A program made the translations under genes and the position numbers. Below the pieces are notes generated by a model, which was given only the letters and a program-made list of their open reading frames with translations, did not search any database and was not told the DNA's origin. A stretch of DNA of 64,000 bases, taken from positions 248,001 through 312,000 of the forward strand of contig NZ_JBEJGX010000001.1 in assembly GCF_040253635.1 (NCBI RefSeq). The letters run 5' to 3'. The first letter of the stretch is position 1, and each line of letters opens with the position of its first letter. Of the stretch, positions 49,499 through 57,696 are shown in pieces. This DNA is from Streptomyces sp. Edi2. GTDB lineage: Bacteria > Actinomycetota > Actinomycetes > Streptomycetales > Streptomycetaceae.

Positions 49499-49771
49499 TC
49501 AGCTCACTGACGGCTGGAGCGCGTCGAGCATGCGGCCGTCCACGTCGTTGCCGACATCTTCCCGCGCAGCGTACTCGGCGTCGACGACCTCCTCGTGGGA
49601 GAACGAGAAGCTTCCGCCACCGTGGTATGCCGTGACATCGGGGCCGGTCTGCGCCACGGCGCTCACGTCCAAGAGGTCCAGCAGCGCGGCCCTGGCCTGA
49701 TCCAGGGTCAGGGAGTCGCTCTTGATGAGCTGGCGGAGTGTGTCCTGTCGTTCCTGGGCGCGCTGGTCCAT
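49499..49771 (-). CDS. hypothetical acidic protein, 90 aa
   Basis: ATG 49771 after GGAGAAGCCC, a start region shared with 48128 and 51725. Helical start (QERQDTLRQLIKSDSLTLDQ), acidic end (SHEEVVDAEYAAREDVGNDV). Not recognised. Behind the class-2 promoter and leader at 49794-49870. Confidence 0.55.
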   Translation of the reverse strand: MDQRAQERQDTLRQLIKSDSLTLDQARAALLDLLDVSAVAQTGPDVTAYHGGGSFSFSHEEVVDAEYAAREDVGNDVDGRMLDALQPSVS

Positions 49772-49793
49772 GGGCTTCTCCTCGGGTTGGGCG

Positions 49794-49870
49794 CTTCGTG
49801 GTGGCGGTGCGGGGCTTGCTTCCCCGGTACCGCCAATAGGTAATTTAGCCAAATATTGAGTTAATGTCAA
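49794..49870 (-). promoter_or_regulatory. class-2 promoter with conserved leader
   Basis: Minus strand: -35 TTGACA 49865-49870, -10 TAAATT 49842-49847 (GGCTAAATTACC), spacer 17 bp. Leader hairpin CGGGGAAGCAAGCCCCG at 49826-49810, then CACCGCCACCACGAAG. Confidence 0.85.
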
Positions 49871-50002
49871 CTCTGATTCGGGTCACGGACCGTGGCTGGG
49901 CCTTGGTGTGTAGGTCGGGGGCAGGATGCGCCGTGGGGTAGGTGGCGCGGATCCCGAGAGAGCTGGCGCCCGGGATGGCGGTAAGCGGGGAGTGCAGCGT
50001 GA

Positions 50003-50357
50003 GGTCAGAAGCTGTGTCATATCCCTGGAGCGCACGGGATGATGGTGAGGTGAATCCCCTCTTCGTGCTGGCCGTTGGACTCTCAGCCGGATACGCGCTG
50101 CGGTGCTGGCGTCCTGTTCAGCGGGCTTCACGCTGGGCGGAGCGTCAGGAACACGGGTCTGCTGCATGGTGGCTGGCTCAGCCCGTTGGCTGGGGCGATC
50201 ATCGTTGTGTGGTGCACACATCCGAGACGGAGTTTCACCAACGCCCGTTCGTGGCGTGCATCTGACCAGCATCAACCTGCTCCGCAGTTCGATCGGAACT
50301 GGGTGTCCAAGCGGCAGTTCGACAGCCCGTCGTGAGGTTGTGACACAGCTTCTCACC
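50003..50357. repeat. 355-bp segment bounded by 17-bp inverted repeats
   Basis: GGTCAGAAGCTGTGTCA (50003-50019) and, reversed, GGTGAGAAGCTGTGTCA (50357-50341), one mismatch. It holds one possible small gene. It looks like a MITE or the remnant of an IS, but no target duplication is obvious. Confidence 0.55.
50050..50265 (+). CDS. possible small membrane protein, 71 aa
   Basis: GTG 50050 after GGTGAG. N-terminal helix (NPLFVLAVGLSAGYALRCW) then a basic, Trp/His-rich end. Similar in plan to the 91-aa protein at 37052 (LAITIAAGFVAGY). It lies inside the inverted-repeat segment, so it may be a passenger or chance. Confidence 0.4.
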   Translation: MNPLFVLAVGLSAGYALRCWRPVQRASRWAERQEHGSAAWWLAQPVGWGDHRCVVHTSETEFHQRPFVACI

Positions 50358-50595
50358 GGTCGGTGTTGCGGCGGGCTATGGCCGAACAACTTCCAATCGC
50401 CGGCGCGAGGCGTCTCGCAGGCCCAGGCGCGGTGTCCGAAGATGCTCCGATGCCCGGCCGGGATACCGAGGTATGCGGTCGCGCCGGGGCCGAGTCACCG
50501 CGGAGGCGTCCCGCCCTCGGGTCGGGTCAGGACTCCGCGACCGCCGGCGTGCCGTGCGGCAGCCCGGCCGTGGGGCGGCCGGGCTGTCTGCGGCG
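50358..50595. other. intergenic
   Basis: No supported gene; together with the repeat segment it separates two leftward units. Confidence 0.4.
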
Positions 50596-50925
50596 TTACT
50601 GGTTGCGGTGGACGGATCCCGGATTACGGGGGGTGGTAGGGGCGGCGAGGATCCCTTCGGCCAGGCGCAGGGCCTCGTAGTCGGTGGCGGCTTCGGGGTT
50701 GAAGGCGGTGTCCCCTGTGTGAGCGAGGTAGGCCCTGGCGTTGAGTACCTCGATTAGGGCAAGGGCGACATCTTTGGTGAGCAGGGCGGCGAGCGCGGCA
50801 GGGTCCTTTGCACGGACCGCGTCGTGAACCTTGTCCGCGCCGGCGTTGAGCAGGGCGGCGAGCGCGGTTCGGCCCTTGGCGCGTACGGCGTCGAGAGCTT
50901 CGTTCGCGGCGGCGGGGTCGGGCAT
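50596..50925 (-). CDS. hypothetical protein with internal repeat, 109 aa
   Basis: ATG 50925 after GGAG. Residues 8-30 and 33-50 repeat the pattern ALDAVRAKGRTALAALLNA / VHDAVRAKDPAALAALLTK, all-helical. Then LIEVLNARAYLAHTGDTAFN. Not recognised. No class-2 promoter nearby. Confidence 0.55.
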   Translation of the reverse strand: MPDPAAANEALDAVRAKGRTALAALLNAGADKVHDAVRAKDPAALAALLTKDVALALIEVLNARAYLAHTGDTAFNPEAATDYEALRLAEGILAAPTTPRNPGSVHRNQ

Positions 50926-51326
50926 GTTGGTCTCCACGGGCGTCGTTATGGCTGTAGCAGTTGTTCCGGTGGTCGAGCCGGTGGCTTCGTCCGGTGACTG
51001 GTCTGCGGGGGCGCTTCTTGGCCAGCATCGTTGGTCTCAGTGCTGGGTGGAGGATGAATCCGGAATCCGCGTGGGTGCGCGCCGTCGGGTACGGGAGCCG
51101 GCGTCGGAGTCGCCGACGGTAGGCACCCGGGACCGCTGGGCCTAGGTGGGCCGAGAGGGCCGCGGCCGATGCCCCGGCGTGCGTGCGAGGTAGCCACGCA
51201 GCCGCCTGCTGCGTGGCGGTCCTCGTCGGCTTCGCCGTGGATGCACACCGTTGCCTGAAAGGGCAGACCAGCGCCCGGTGTTCGGATAATTCGGAGGCGC
51301 CGGCGATCACTCGGGGGTGCGGCCAG
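50926..51326. other. gene-poor stretch
   Basis: About 400 bp without a supported gene or promoter of the common type. Confidence 0.45.
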
Positions 51327-51725
51327 TCAGCGGTCATACGCGTCGGTGGTCAGGTCTACGTGCCCCTCGCGTGCCTCGTACGCGGCCCGCAGCGCGGCCG
51401 CGGTCTTCTCCGGCGGGATCGCGACGATTCCGTAGAGCAGCTGCATCGCGTCGGTGACGTCCTCCACGGTGACTTCTCCACGCGCGGTCAGGCGCTCCTG
51501 GGGCATCAGCCTGCGCCAGGTGACGTCGTAGAGGGCGCGGCGTGCGAGGGAGATGGCTGCGTCGGCGGCGGTGCGGAGCTGCTGGTCGAACCGGGCCGTG
51601 AGCTCCGCATCCCGACGGTGTCGGCTTACGCGGGCCGCGAGCGGCGCGGCGAGGGCGCGGACCGCGCGCCCCAGGAAGACGCGCGTACGGGCGTTGGCGA
51701 GGTGGGGCTGCTGGGTCGCGGTCAT
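51327..51725 (-). CDS. hypothetical helical protein, 132 aa
   Basis: ATG 51725 after GAGGAGAAGCCC. Long basic helices (RTRVFLGRAVRALAAPLAAR, DQQLRTAADAAISLARRALY), then EVTVEDVTDAMQLLYGIVAI. No Cys. Not recognised. Behind the class-2 promoter and leader at 51750-51823. Confidence 0.55.
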   Translation of the reverse strand: MTATQQPHLANARTRVFLGRAVRALAAPLAARVSRHRRDAELTARFDQQLRTAADAAISLARRALYDVTWRRLMPQERLTARGEVTVEDVTDAMQLLYGIVAIPPEKTAAALRAAYEAREGHVDLTTDAYDR

Positions 51726-51749
51726 GGGCTTCTCCTCGTCGGGGTGCGG

Positions 51750-51823
51750 CTTCGCAGTGGCGCGGGGCTTGCCTCCCCTCAACCACTGGTGGGTAATTTA
51801 GTCATGGAATAGCGGCATGTCAA
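51750..51823 (-). promoter_or_regulatory. class-2 promoter with conserved leader
   Basis: Minus strand: -35 TTGACA 51818-51823, -10 TAAATT 51795-51800 (GACTAAATTACC), spacer 17 bp. Leader GGGGAGGCAAGCCCCGC (51777-51761), then GCCACTGCGAAG. Confidence 0.85.
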
Positions 51824-52017
51824 ATCGCGGGGAATTCGCGCGCGTTCCGTCCGGACGTGGTCGGCTCGGTGCGGTCTGCGGCGACGTCCTGCTCGACCTC
51901 ACGGCGCCATTCCCTGTTCTCGCGGGCGCGTTCGGTGCCGTGGTGGAGTTCCTTGGGGTTGTGTCCGTGACAGCAGTAGTCGCGGCGCTTGCCCTCGCGG
52001 GTCATCATCCGTGCCAT
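51820..52017 (-). CDS. small basic protein, 65 aa
   Basis: ATG 52017 five bases after GGGAGAG. Very charged (MARMMTREGKRRDYCCHGHN, RARENREWRREVEQDV), one CC-HGH cluster. Its end overlaps the promoter of the next leftward gene. Similar in style to the 69-aa basic protein at 55658. Not recognised. Confidence 0.5.
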   Translation of the reverse strand: MARMMTREGKRRDYCCHGHNPKELHHGTERARENREWRREVEQDVAADRTEPTTSGRNAREFPAI

Positions 52018-52130
52018 TGCACTCTCCCTGCAGGGGTCGGTGGGCGCCGCCGGGCTGGGCCGGATCCGGGTGGCCCGGCGGCGGGTGGGGTTGTGGTTCG
52101 GGGCGGGGTGCGGGCCCCGCCCCGGTCGGG

Positions 52131-52724
52131 TCAGGCGTGGGTGGTGCGGCCCAGGTGGATGGCGGCCGCGTTCGGCGTGCCGCTGTAGGTGCGGCCGCCG
52201 GTGGTGACCGTGATCGCGCGGGGCCGGACCCGGTCGGGGGTGTCGTAGCGGGCGAGCAGCGGGGCGGTGATGGTGTGTACGGCCGTCTTGGAGGGGCCGC
52301 CGCCCCAGGTCACGGTGATGTCTCCCCGCTTGCGGTCCTGGCCGCAGCGTACGGAGAACTTCACGCCGGGGAAGGCGGCACGCAGCTGGCGGCGCAGGTA
52401 GGCGGCGGTGGCCTTGGTGGAAACCCGCATGTCGGCCTGGTTGAGCTCCTCCTCGCCGATGACCGGCGTGACGGAGGTGTGGCGCACGTGGTAGGGGCCG
52501 GTGGTCCGACCTTCGAGGGTGCGCAGCTCGTAGCGGGGGGCGGGGATTCCGCGCCGGACATCGCGGGTGCACCAGCGGCAGCTGCAGGGGTGGACGGTCC
52601 ATTCGCCGTGCGCGGCGTCGACGCTGCCGTGGTAGGTGACGCGGGCCCCGGGGGTCAGGCGCAGTGCGCGGTACTCGGGGGTGTGCAGGTCGCTGGTGCT
52701 GAAGACGGTGTCCGTGCTGCTCAT
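52131..52724 (-). CDS. LPD29-domain-like protein
   Basis: 197 aa, ATG 52724 after GGGAGG. N-terminal part with VHPCSCRWCTRDVRRG (Cys cluster, about 44-60). Then a segment with STKATAAYLRRQLRAAFPGV followed by KFSVRCGQDRKRGDITVTW, the signature of the large polyvalent-protein-associated domain 29 seen in mobile-element proteins. Such domains occur in proteins thought to act in recipient cells during transfer or infection. Standalone here. Class-2 promoter and leader just upstream. Confidence 0.6.
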   Translation of the reverse strand: MSSTDTVFSTSDLHTPEYRALRLTPGARVTYHGSVDAAHGEWTVHPCSCRWCTRDVRRGIPAPRYELRTLEGRTTGPYHVRHTSVTPVIGEEELNQADMRVSTKATAAYLRRQLRAAFPGVKFSVRCGQDRKRGDITVTWGGGPSKTAVHTITAPLLARYDTPDRVRPRAITVTTGGRTYSGTPNAAAIHLGRTTHA

Positions 52725-52744
52725 GGCGGGCCCTCCCTGGTGAC

Positions 52745-52823
52745 GTTCGTGGCGGCGGCCAGCGGGGCTTGCCTCCCCGCACCGCTTGATAGGTAAGTTA
52801 GTCAACTGATGCGCAAGTGTCAA
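52745..52823 (-). promoter_or_regulatory. class-2 promoter with conserved leader
   Basis: Minus strand: -35 TTGACA 52818-52823, -10 TAACTT 52795-52800 (GACTAACTTACC), spacer 17 bp. Leader GCGGGGAGGCAAGCCCCGC hairpin at 52780-52762. Confidence 0.85.
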
Positions 52824-52905
52824 ATCCGCTGGACCTCAACTCCTGTCCGGATCCGGCATGTTGACGGTCAACACCCCGGGCCCGGTGCACAGTCGGTCCG
52901 CAGGC

Positions 52906-53109
52906 ATGGCCACCGGTACGGTGAAGTGGTTCAACTCCGAGAAGGGCTACGGGTTCATCTCCCAGGACGACGGAGGCCCCGACGTCTTCGCCCACTACTC
53001 GAACATCTCCGGCAGCGGCTACCGGGAGCTCATCGAGGGTGAGCCGGTGACGTTCACCGTCGGCCAGAGCGCAAAGGGCCCGCAGGCGGAGAACATCGCC
53101 CGGGGCTGA
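52906..53109 (+). CDS. cold-shock domain protein (CspA-like)
   Basis: 67 aa from ATG 52906. [20 protein letters not shown] (RNP1) and [10 protein letters not shown] (RNP2-type) are the full cold-shock signature; the length is standard. It is a single-stranded nucleic acid-binding RNA chaperone. It runs opposite to its neighbours and is not behind a class-2 promoter; a strong terminator follows. Likely an added copy of a host-type gene, perhaps useful on single-stranded DNA or RNA during transfer. Confidence 0.95.
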   Translation: MATGTVKWFNSEKGYGFISQDDGGPDVFAHYSNISGSGYRELIEGEPVTFTVGQSAKGPQAENIARG

Positions 53110-53121
53110 CCCAAGAGGCGT

Positions 53122-53157
53122 AGGGCGGGGCCGTCACGTCGGTGACGGCCCCGCCCT
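53122..53157 (+). terminator. hairpin terminator of the csp gene
   Basis: Perfect 16-bp stem (53122-53137 with 53142-53157), four-base loop, followed by GTTGTTG. 13 bp after the stop. Confidence 0.85.
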
Positions 53158-53253
53158 GTTGTTGCCGCATCGGAACGGCCGAACGCAGCTCCCGCACCTC
53201 GGCCGCCCCACGCCCCACGCCCCCGTGGGGCGGTCCTCGCCCTGCCGCCGGGG

Positions 53254-53814
53254 TCAGTTGCTGGGGTGTAGCACGACGGCCGGCACGGCGCCCTCGGGTG
53301 CGCGGTCTTCCTCGTCGTCCGGCTCGGCGTCGTACATCCGGCCGTAGTTGCCGCCGCCGGAGGTGTCCGGCGCGTACAGGCCCGTGCTGACGTACAGCGC
53401 CGCCGGCGACCAGCGGGACTCGTCAGGGTGGTCGGCCGGGGAGATCACCACAAGTGCGTCATCCGGCATCTCGCAGAGGGCTGCCAGCTGGCGGCGCAGG
53501 TCGCCGAGGCGGAAGCCGATGAGCTCCCTCGGGCGGGGCTCGACCCAGTTGGGCGCGACGCGGGCCTGGTGCACGGTGTAGCCGCGGTCCGCATACGCGG
53601 CGGCCTCGGCGTCGGTGATGGGTTCCAGTATCCGGGAGGCCGAGGGGCGGCCATGCTCGCGCTGCCAGGCTCCTGCCCGCCAGTGGCCGGCGGCTATGCC
53701 GAGAGCGGGCTGGTGCAGGTGGATGACACCGTCGAGTCGCAGGCAATCCAGGCTGGCGAGGCCGTCGACTTCGAGGGCGCGGCAGTCGACTTCGACGTAG
53801 TTGTCGGTATGCAT
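53254..53814 (-). CDS. hypothetical protein, 186 aa
   Basis: ATG 53814 after GGAG. Starts MHTDNYVEVDCRALEVDGLA; a middle Tyr/Val-rich stretch, AAAYADRGYTVHQARVAPNW, then PRELIGFRLGDLRRQLAALC and an acidic tail (DAEPDDEEDRAPEG). Not recognised. Probably read with 53999-54445; a degenerate leader copy lies at 53930-53962. Confidence 0.55.
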   Translation of the reverse strand: MHTDNYVEVDCRALEVDGLASLDCLRLDGVIHLHQPALGIAAGHWRAGAWQREHGRPSASRILEPITDAEAAAYADRGYTVHQARVAPNWVEPRPRELIGFRLGDLRRQLAALCEMPDDALVVISPADHPDESRWSPAALYVSTGLYAPDTSGGGNYGRMYDAEPDDEEDRAPEGAVPAVVLHPSN

Positions 53815-53998
53815 CAGGGGGATCTCCGTTCGTCCGGGTGTCCGGGGCCAGGCCGGGCGGAACTCCGCACATACAGGGCCGGGAGGGTGCCAGCTGGGCA
53901 CAAGCGGGCGGGGCTCCCGGTTCGGACGGCTTCGTAATGGCCAGTGCGGGGCTTGTGGGGGCGTGTGGGGCCCGGCCTCGAAGGCCGGGCGGGCTGGG

Positions 53999-54445
53999 TC
54001 AAGAAAGGCGGGTGCGGCGGTATTCCTGCATGCGGCCTGCCCACCAGGACCGAGGGGTGGCGCCGCGGGCGATGTCGTTCTTGACGGAGGCCGGAATGTT
54101 GCAGCGCCCGGGGCGTGCCGTACGCCAGGCGACGATGTCGGCCTCCAGCAGGGCTGCGTCATCGGGGTGCTTGGCGGTGAACTCAGCCCACACGGCTGCC
54201 TGGCGGGCTTCGATGGCGGCAACTCGAAGGAGGCGGGCGGCTTCGGCGGCGGTGAGGGTCCAGCCAGTGACCTTTTTGCAGCAGCCGCGGCCGACGGTCA
54301 TCGTCTGGCCGGTGACTCGGTTCTCGACGTCGTAGAGGTTCTTGAGGGAGCGGGGGCAGTGGTCGCACTTTTGACCGGCCTGGCTGCTGCGGATGCCGAT
54401 GAGGTTCCAGTCGGTGGTGCCGATCTTGGCTGCGATGGTGGTCAT
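53999..54445 (-). CDS. hypothetical protein with N-terminal zinc-like motif, 148 aa
   Basis: ATG 54445 after AAGGAGAAGC. KCDHCPRSLKNLYDVENRVT (about 26-45) followed by VGRGCCKKVTGWTL (about 52-65) forms a Cys4-type unit seen in several Streptomyces element proteins. C-terminal half helical and basic (TARPGRCNIPASVKNDIARG). Function unknown. Class-2 promoter upstream. Confidence 0.6.
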   Translation of the reverse strand: MTTIAAKIGTTDWNLIGIRSSQAGQKCDHCPRSLKNLYDVENRVTGQTMTVGRGCCKKVTGWTLTAAEAARLLRVAAIEARQAAVWAEFTAKHPDDAALLEADIVAWRTARPGRCNIPASVKNDIARGATPRSWWAGRMQEYRRTRLS

Positions 54446-54466
54446 GCGCTTCTCCTTCGGCGAGGG

Positions 54467-54539
54467 CTTCGTGGTGGCCGGTTTGGGGCTTGCCTCCTCC
54501 AGTAATGAGTAATTTAGTCATGTTGAGCATTGGCGTCAA
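54467..54539 (-). promoter_or_regulatory. class-2 promoter with conserved leader
   Basis: Minus strand: -35 TTGACG 54534-54539, -10 TAAATT 54511-54516 (GACTAAATTACT), spacer 17 bp. Leader GGAGGAGGCAAGCCCC, then CCGGCCACCACGAAG. Confidence 0.8.
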
Positions 54540-54985
54540 GTACCTTATGTGCTGCGGCGTCCGTTGCGTGTGCGATCTGGCCGGCGCTGCGCCATCGCCC
54601 GCACCCCGCCAGCCCGATGCGCCCGGCCTCGTCGAGTACGCGCACCGCACCACCGCCGTGGTGTCCCCATGCTGACCTGAGGACCGCTTCGGCGCGCCTG
54701 TCGGGCCGGCGTAGCGATCCGTGCAGCGCTGCTTCTTCCGGCACCCCAGGCCGCCGACTGCAGCACCCTGAGCGGATCACCGGCAGGGCGTCGCGGGGGC
54801 GCTTGCCGACCGCCTACGGGCGGCTGCTGTGCTCGCGCTGCCAGCCCTGCGCGCCGGTGCCCGGAATCACGCGCCTGCTCGCATGCCGGGGCGAGTGCAG
54901 CTGGGTGGCGTGCCGCATGCATGTACCGGCCGGGGGAGCTCCGACCGGGTACAAGCGGGCGCGGACGGCAGCGGACGGCGCTGGC
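54540..54985. other. gene-poor stretch with a possible zinc-ribbon fragment
   Basis: On the plus strand from TTG 54803 the frame LPTAYGRLLCSRCQPCAPVP and ACRGECSWVACRMHVPAGG is coding-like. It has no ribosome site and only ends properly (TAG 54986) after a frameshift. Probably a broken small gene; the first 250 bp are empty. Confidence 0.35.
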
Positions 54986-55591
54986 TTAGATCAGGCCGAG
55001 GGTCGGCACCAGGATGCTAGGCGCCAGGTCGATGACACCGTCGGCGTACCGCTCGCGCATCATCGGGTCGGCCTGCACGTGGCGGGCGTCGACCCGTACC
55101 CGCATCCGGGTGCGCAGCGGCAGCTGCGGCTCAAGGTCGGGATCGAGCACCGTGGCACGCCAGTTTTGAGAGGCGACGACGCGGTCACCGGGCTGTACCT
55201 GCTCGATCAACGCCCTGCGCAGGCGCGGCCCGGCCGCCAGGTAGGGCGACAGGCTCTCGCGCAGCGCGCCGAACCTCTCGTTTTCCGCCTCGCTCGGCGA
55301 GCCTCGCACGAGGGTCACCTCAAGGCGGGTGAATTCGCTGAGCCTGTCGCTGAAGTCGGGGACCGCCGCGGGTGATGTGCCGGTGGCCAGCAGGTCCACG
55401 GGCTCGTTCCAGATCGGGCGGTTGTAGATGTCCGCGTCGTCGGCGGTGAGAACGGCGACGTGTACGCCTTCGACGTCGTAGACCTGGCGCACCGTGCCCG
55501 TCCGGCCACGGGGTCCGGTTGCGGTCTTTCCGAGCCATGGCGAGGTGCGGACCATTTCGACGTGCGGGATGAGTTCAGAATCGGTGTTCAC
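54986..55591 (-). CDS. hypothetical protein, 201 aa
   Basis: GTG 55591 eight bases after AGGAG. The first half has GKTATGPRGRTGTVRQVYDV and VHVAVLTADDADIYNRPIW (SH3-like beta strands). Middle helices follow (GALRESLSPYLAAGPRLRRA). The end is beta-rich (RMRVRVDARHVQADPMM). Not recognised. Last gene of a leftward unit with 55658-55867 and 55967-56458. Confidence 0.55.
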   Translation of the reverse strand: MNTDSELIPHVEMVRTSPWLGKTATGPRGRTGTVRQVYDVEGVHVAVLTADDADIYNRPIWNEPVDLLATGTSPAAVPDFSDRLSEFTRLEVTLVRGSPSEAENERFGALRESLSPYLAAGPRLRRALIEQVQPGDRVVASQNWRATVLDPDLEPQLPLRTRMRVRVDARHVQADPMMRERYADGVIDLAPSILVPTLGLI

Positions 55592-55657
55592 TGGCGTGAC
55601 TCCTGGGGTTCGTGGTAACTGCCGGTCCCGGTGGCATGACGTCGTATGCCGGGCGCG

Positions 55658-55867
55658 TCAGTGGGCGTCGCGGTCGACGCGGCGGCGCTGCGAACGCGGG
55701 GCTTCGCCGCCAGTGCGCAGCGCGTGGCGTACAGCGGCCCGGTCGCGCTTGTGTGCGGCCTTCTGGTGTCCGGTGCGGCCGCCCTCGCCTGCGAAGCGGC
55801 CGCGGTGGCCGGCGCGCCGGTCGGTGGCCTGGACGCGGTCGGGACGGTGGTGCCAGGTACGCGCCAT
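55658..55867 (-). CDS. small Arg/His-rich protein, 69 aa
   Basis: ATG 55867 after GGGAG. Arg, His and Gly make up most of the protein (MARTWHHRPDRVQATDRRAG, HKRDRAAVRHALRTGGEAPR); third positions are nearly all G/C, so it is likely real. Possibly nucleic acid-binding. A degenerate class-2 leader copy (55883-55920) precedes it. Confidence 0.5.
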   Translation of the reverse strand: MARTWHHRPDRVQATDRRAGHRGRFAGEGGRTGHQKAAHKRDRAAVRHALRTGGEAPRSQRRRVDRDAH

Positions 55868-55966
55868 GGTTCGACTCCCGGTGCTTCGTGGTGGTCAGTG
55901 CGGGGCTTGTGGGGGCTCGTGGGTGAACCCCCGTGGCCGGGCCGCTGTGCAGCCCGGCCACGGTTG

Positions 55967-56458
55967 TCAGCTGCGCTCGGCGCGGCTGCGGACGGCCAGC
56001 AGCCGCAGCTGTACCCAGTCGCAGCCCACCGAGACGCGCATCGAGTTGTCCGGCTGCAGCTGGAAGTCGCCGAGCGGGGTGTGCGGGCCCGCGGCGGCGC
56101 GGAACGCCTCGAACGCACGGAAGGGGTCGCAGAACACGCCCTTCAGGCAGCCGCCCATGTACTCCTCACCCTCCTCCAGTACCCACACGGCGGACACCGG
56201 GCCGGTGACGCGATAGGGCTTGAGGGACAGCGAGTCGCCCCCCGCCTTCAGTCGTACCGAGCCCTCCGGCTCTTGGCGCACACCCTCGACGTGCTCGTAC
56301 AGCCCCCGCACCTCGGTGATGAACTCACGGAGCCCGAGGGCGAACTCGTCGAAGGCGCCGAGGATGCGACCACCCTCCATGTACTCGGCGCGCTCCAGGA
56401 GCCATACAACCGGCCCCTTGGTGACGGCGGAGGGCTGCTGGGTCTGCGTCGCGATCAT
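55967..56458 (-). CDS. hypothetical acidic protein, 163 aa
   Basis: ATG 56458 five to six bases after AAGGAGA. Two similar halves by eye (VVWLLERAEYMEGGRILGAF, VWVLEEGEEYMGGCLKGVF), suggesting an internal duplication. Not recognised. Class-2 promoter and leader directly upstream. Confidence 0.6.
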   Translation of the reverse strand: MIATQTQQPSAVTKGPVVWLLERAEYMEGGRILGAFDEFALGLREFITEVRGLYEHVEGVRQEPEGSVRLKAGGDSLSLKPYRVTGPVSAVWVLEEGEEYMGGCLKGVFCDPFRAFEAFRAAAGPHTPLGDFQLQPDNSMRVSVGCDWVQLRLLAVRSRAERS

Positions 56459-56478
56459 GCTTCTCCTTCGGTAGGGGA

Positions 56479-56554
56479 TTCGTGGGGCCGGCCCGAGGCT
56501 TGCCTCCCCGCACCGTCTAGTAGGTAATTTAGTCAATATTGGATCATGCGTCAA
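56479..56554 (-). promoter_or_regulatory. class-2 promoter with conserved leader
   Basis: Minus strand: -35 TTGACG 56549-56554, -10 TAAATT 56526-56531 (GACTAAATTACC), spacer 17 bp. Leader GCGGGGAGGCAAGCCTCG then GGCCCCACGAA. Confidence 0.85.
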
Positions 56555-56720
56555 GTTGGTGCCGCCATCCACTCGACCCCCACGCATTCCGCATGCGCAC
56601 TGACTGCCGCGCACTGCCGCACGGCCGAAATCGACGCGGATGCCTACCCGTCCCGCCGCCCGCGGATTAATCAGGGTGAGCCGATGAGGTCGAGGGGGGG
56701 TTCGCCCGGAACGCGGCGAC

Positions 56721-56802
56721 TTGACGTCATGGCGATAGTTGGCTAGATTACCTATCAGGCGTTGCGAGAAGGTAAGCCCCGCACCGGCCACCCGCAAAGC
56801 GC
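56721..56802 (+). promoter_or_regulatory. class-2 promoter with leader, rightward
   Basis: -35 TTGACG 56721-56726, -10 TAGATT 56744-56749 (GGCTAGATTACC), spacer 17 bp. Leader contains GAAGGTAAGCCCCGCACCGG and CACCCGCAAAG, a divergent copy of the class-2 leader. Confidence 0.75.
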
Positions 56803-56928
56803 ACACCTACGCGACGAGAAGAACTGAACACCGCGCCTGTGAAAGGGCCCAAGAACACGGGTCCCTTCACAAGTCCGTGCCGATGCCGAGGGGTGCTTCG
56901 ACAGCACCCGCAGACCCGGAGGAACTTG

Positions 56929-57123
56929 ATGAGCAAGGAGCTCGCCGCCGCCATCGAGCGGGACGACCTGCTGGAGGGTGCGGGGATGCATCCGGACGAC
57001 CGCAAGACGTGCTGGACCCACCAGACCTGGGCGGCCGATTGCGAGGACCGGCACATGCGGCCCACAGCAGGCCGGCTCCTCGCGGAGGCCCTGGAGCTTG
57101 AGCGCATCCGCGCCGCACGCTGA
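56929..57123 (+). CDS. hypothetical protein, 64 aa
   Basis: ATG 56929 after GGAGGAACTTG. Acidic helix (KELAAAIERDDLLEGAG) followed by DDRKTCWTHQTWAADCEDRH, whose Cys/His spacing could bind one metal, and a helical end (RLLAEALELERIRAAR). Not recognised. Rightward, 180 bp from its class-2 promoter with a structured leader. Confidence 0.55.
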   Translation: MSKELAAAIERDDLLEGAGMHPDDRKTCWTHQTWAADCEDRHMRPTAGRLLAEALELERIRAAR

Positions 57124-57386
57124 GCAGCGCATCCACCTCCTGGCGGAGCAGCGTCAGCCGGTCCGCCGCTGCTCCGCGTTGCCCGCGGAAGCCCTGTTGA
57201 TACGGCACTCGTGAACGCTGCTGGGCTGGGGCCGGCTGTCCTGCCCATGCCCGAGCACTGAGCCCGGGTCGCGACCGACACGGCACGCGCGCTCCTCGAA
57301 GCTGGCGACACAGCCAGCGCCTTCACCCATTCACTCAGCCCTGTCTCCTCGAGCTCGCCGCGGCTGTAGCGGTCCTGTAGGCGTCG

Positions 57387-57569
57387 TCACTTTCCGGTGG
57401 CGCGCTGGCAGGCGGGGCAGGTGACGGGGTTGTCGTCGGCCAGGAACTCGCCGTCCTCGGCGATCCTGTTGCATGCCGTGACGCGGTCGGCGAATCCAGA
57501 CGCGTACCCGGCGGCGTGGGTGTGTCGGCCACGCGGGAGGCGTACTCGCTCGGGCCACTTCGTGCTCAT
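57387..57569 (-). CDS. small zinc-binding-like protein, 60 aa
   Basis: ATG 57569 after GAGGACACC. Basic (STKWPERVRLPRGRHTHAAG) with ACNRIAEDGEF and VTCPACQRATGK at the end, a CPACQ knuckle. Similar short CxxC proteins are common on Streptomyces phages and plasmids. Second gene of the unit from 58222. Confidence 0.55.
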   Translation of the reverse strand: MSTKWPERVRLPRGRHTHAAGYASGFADRVTACNRIAEDGEFLADDNPVTCPACQRATGK

Positions 57570-57696
57570 AGTCGGTGTCCTCTCTGCGGGGTGCCGCAGT
57601 TGCGGGACCAGTCATTGCGGTTCATGACGCGGCCCACCTGCGGGGGAGGGGGCCGGGGTGCGGTGCGCAGGGCCCTGTTGCCGGTTTGTGGTGCTA

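Noticed and set aside
51327..52782. Short leader peptides beginning RGGKPR in the class-2 leaders
   Set aside because: The similarity follows from conserved leader DNA; frame and length differ from unit to unit and there is no consistent start codon.
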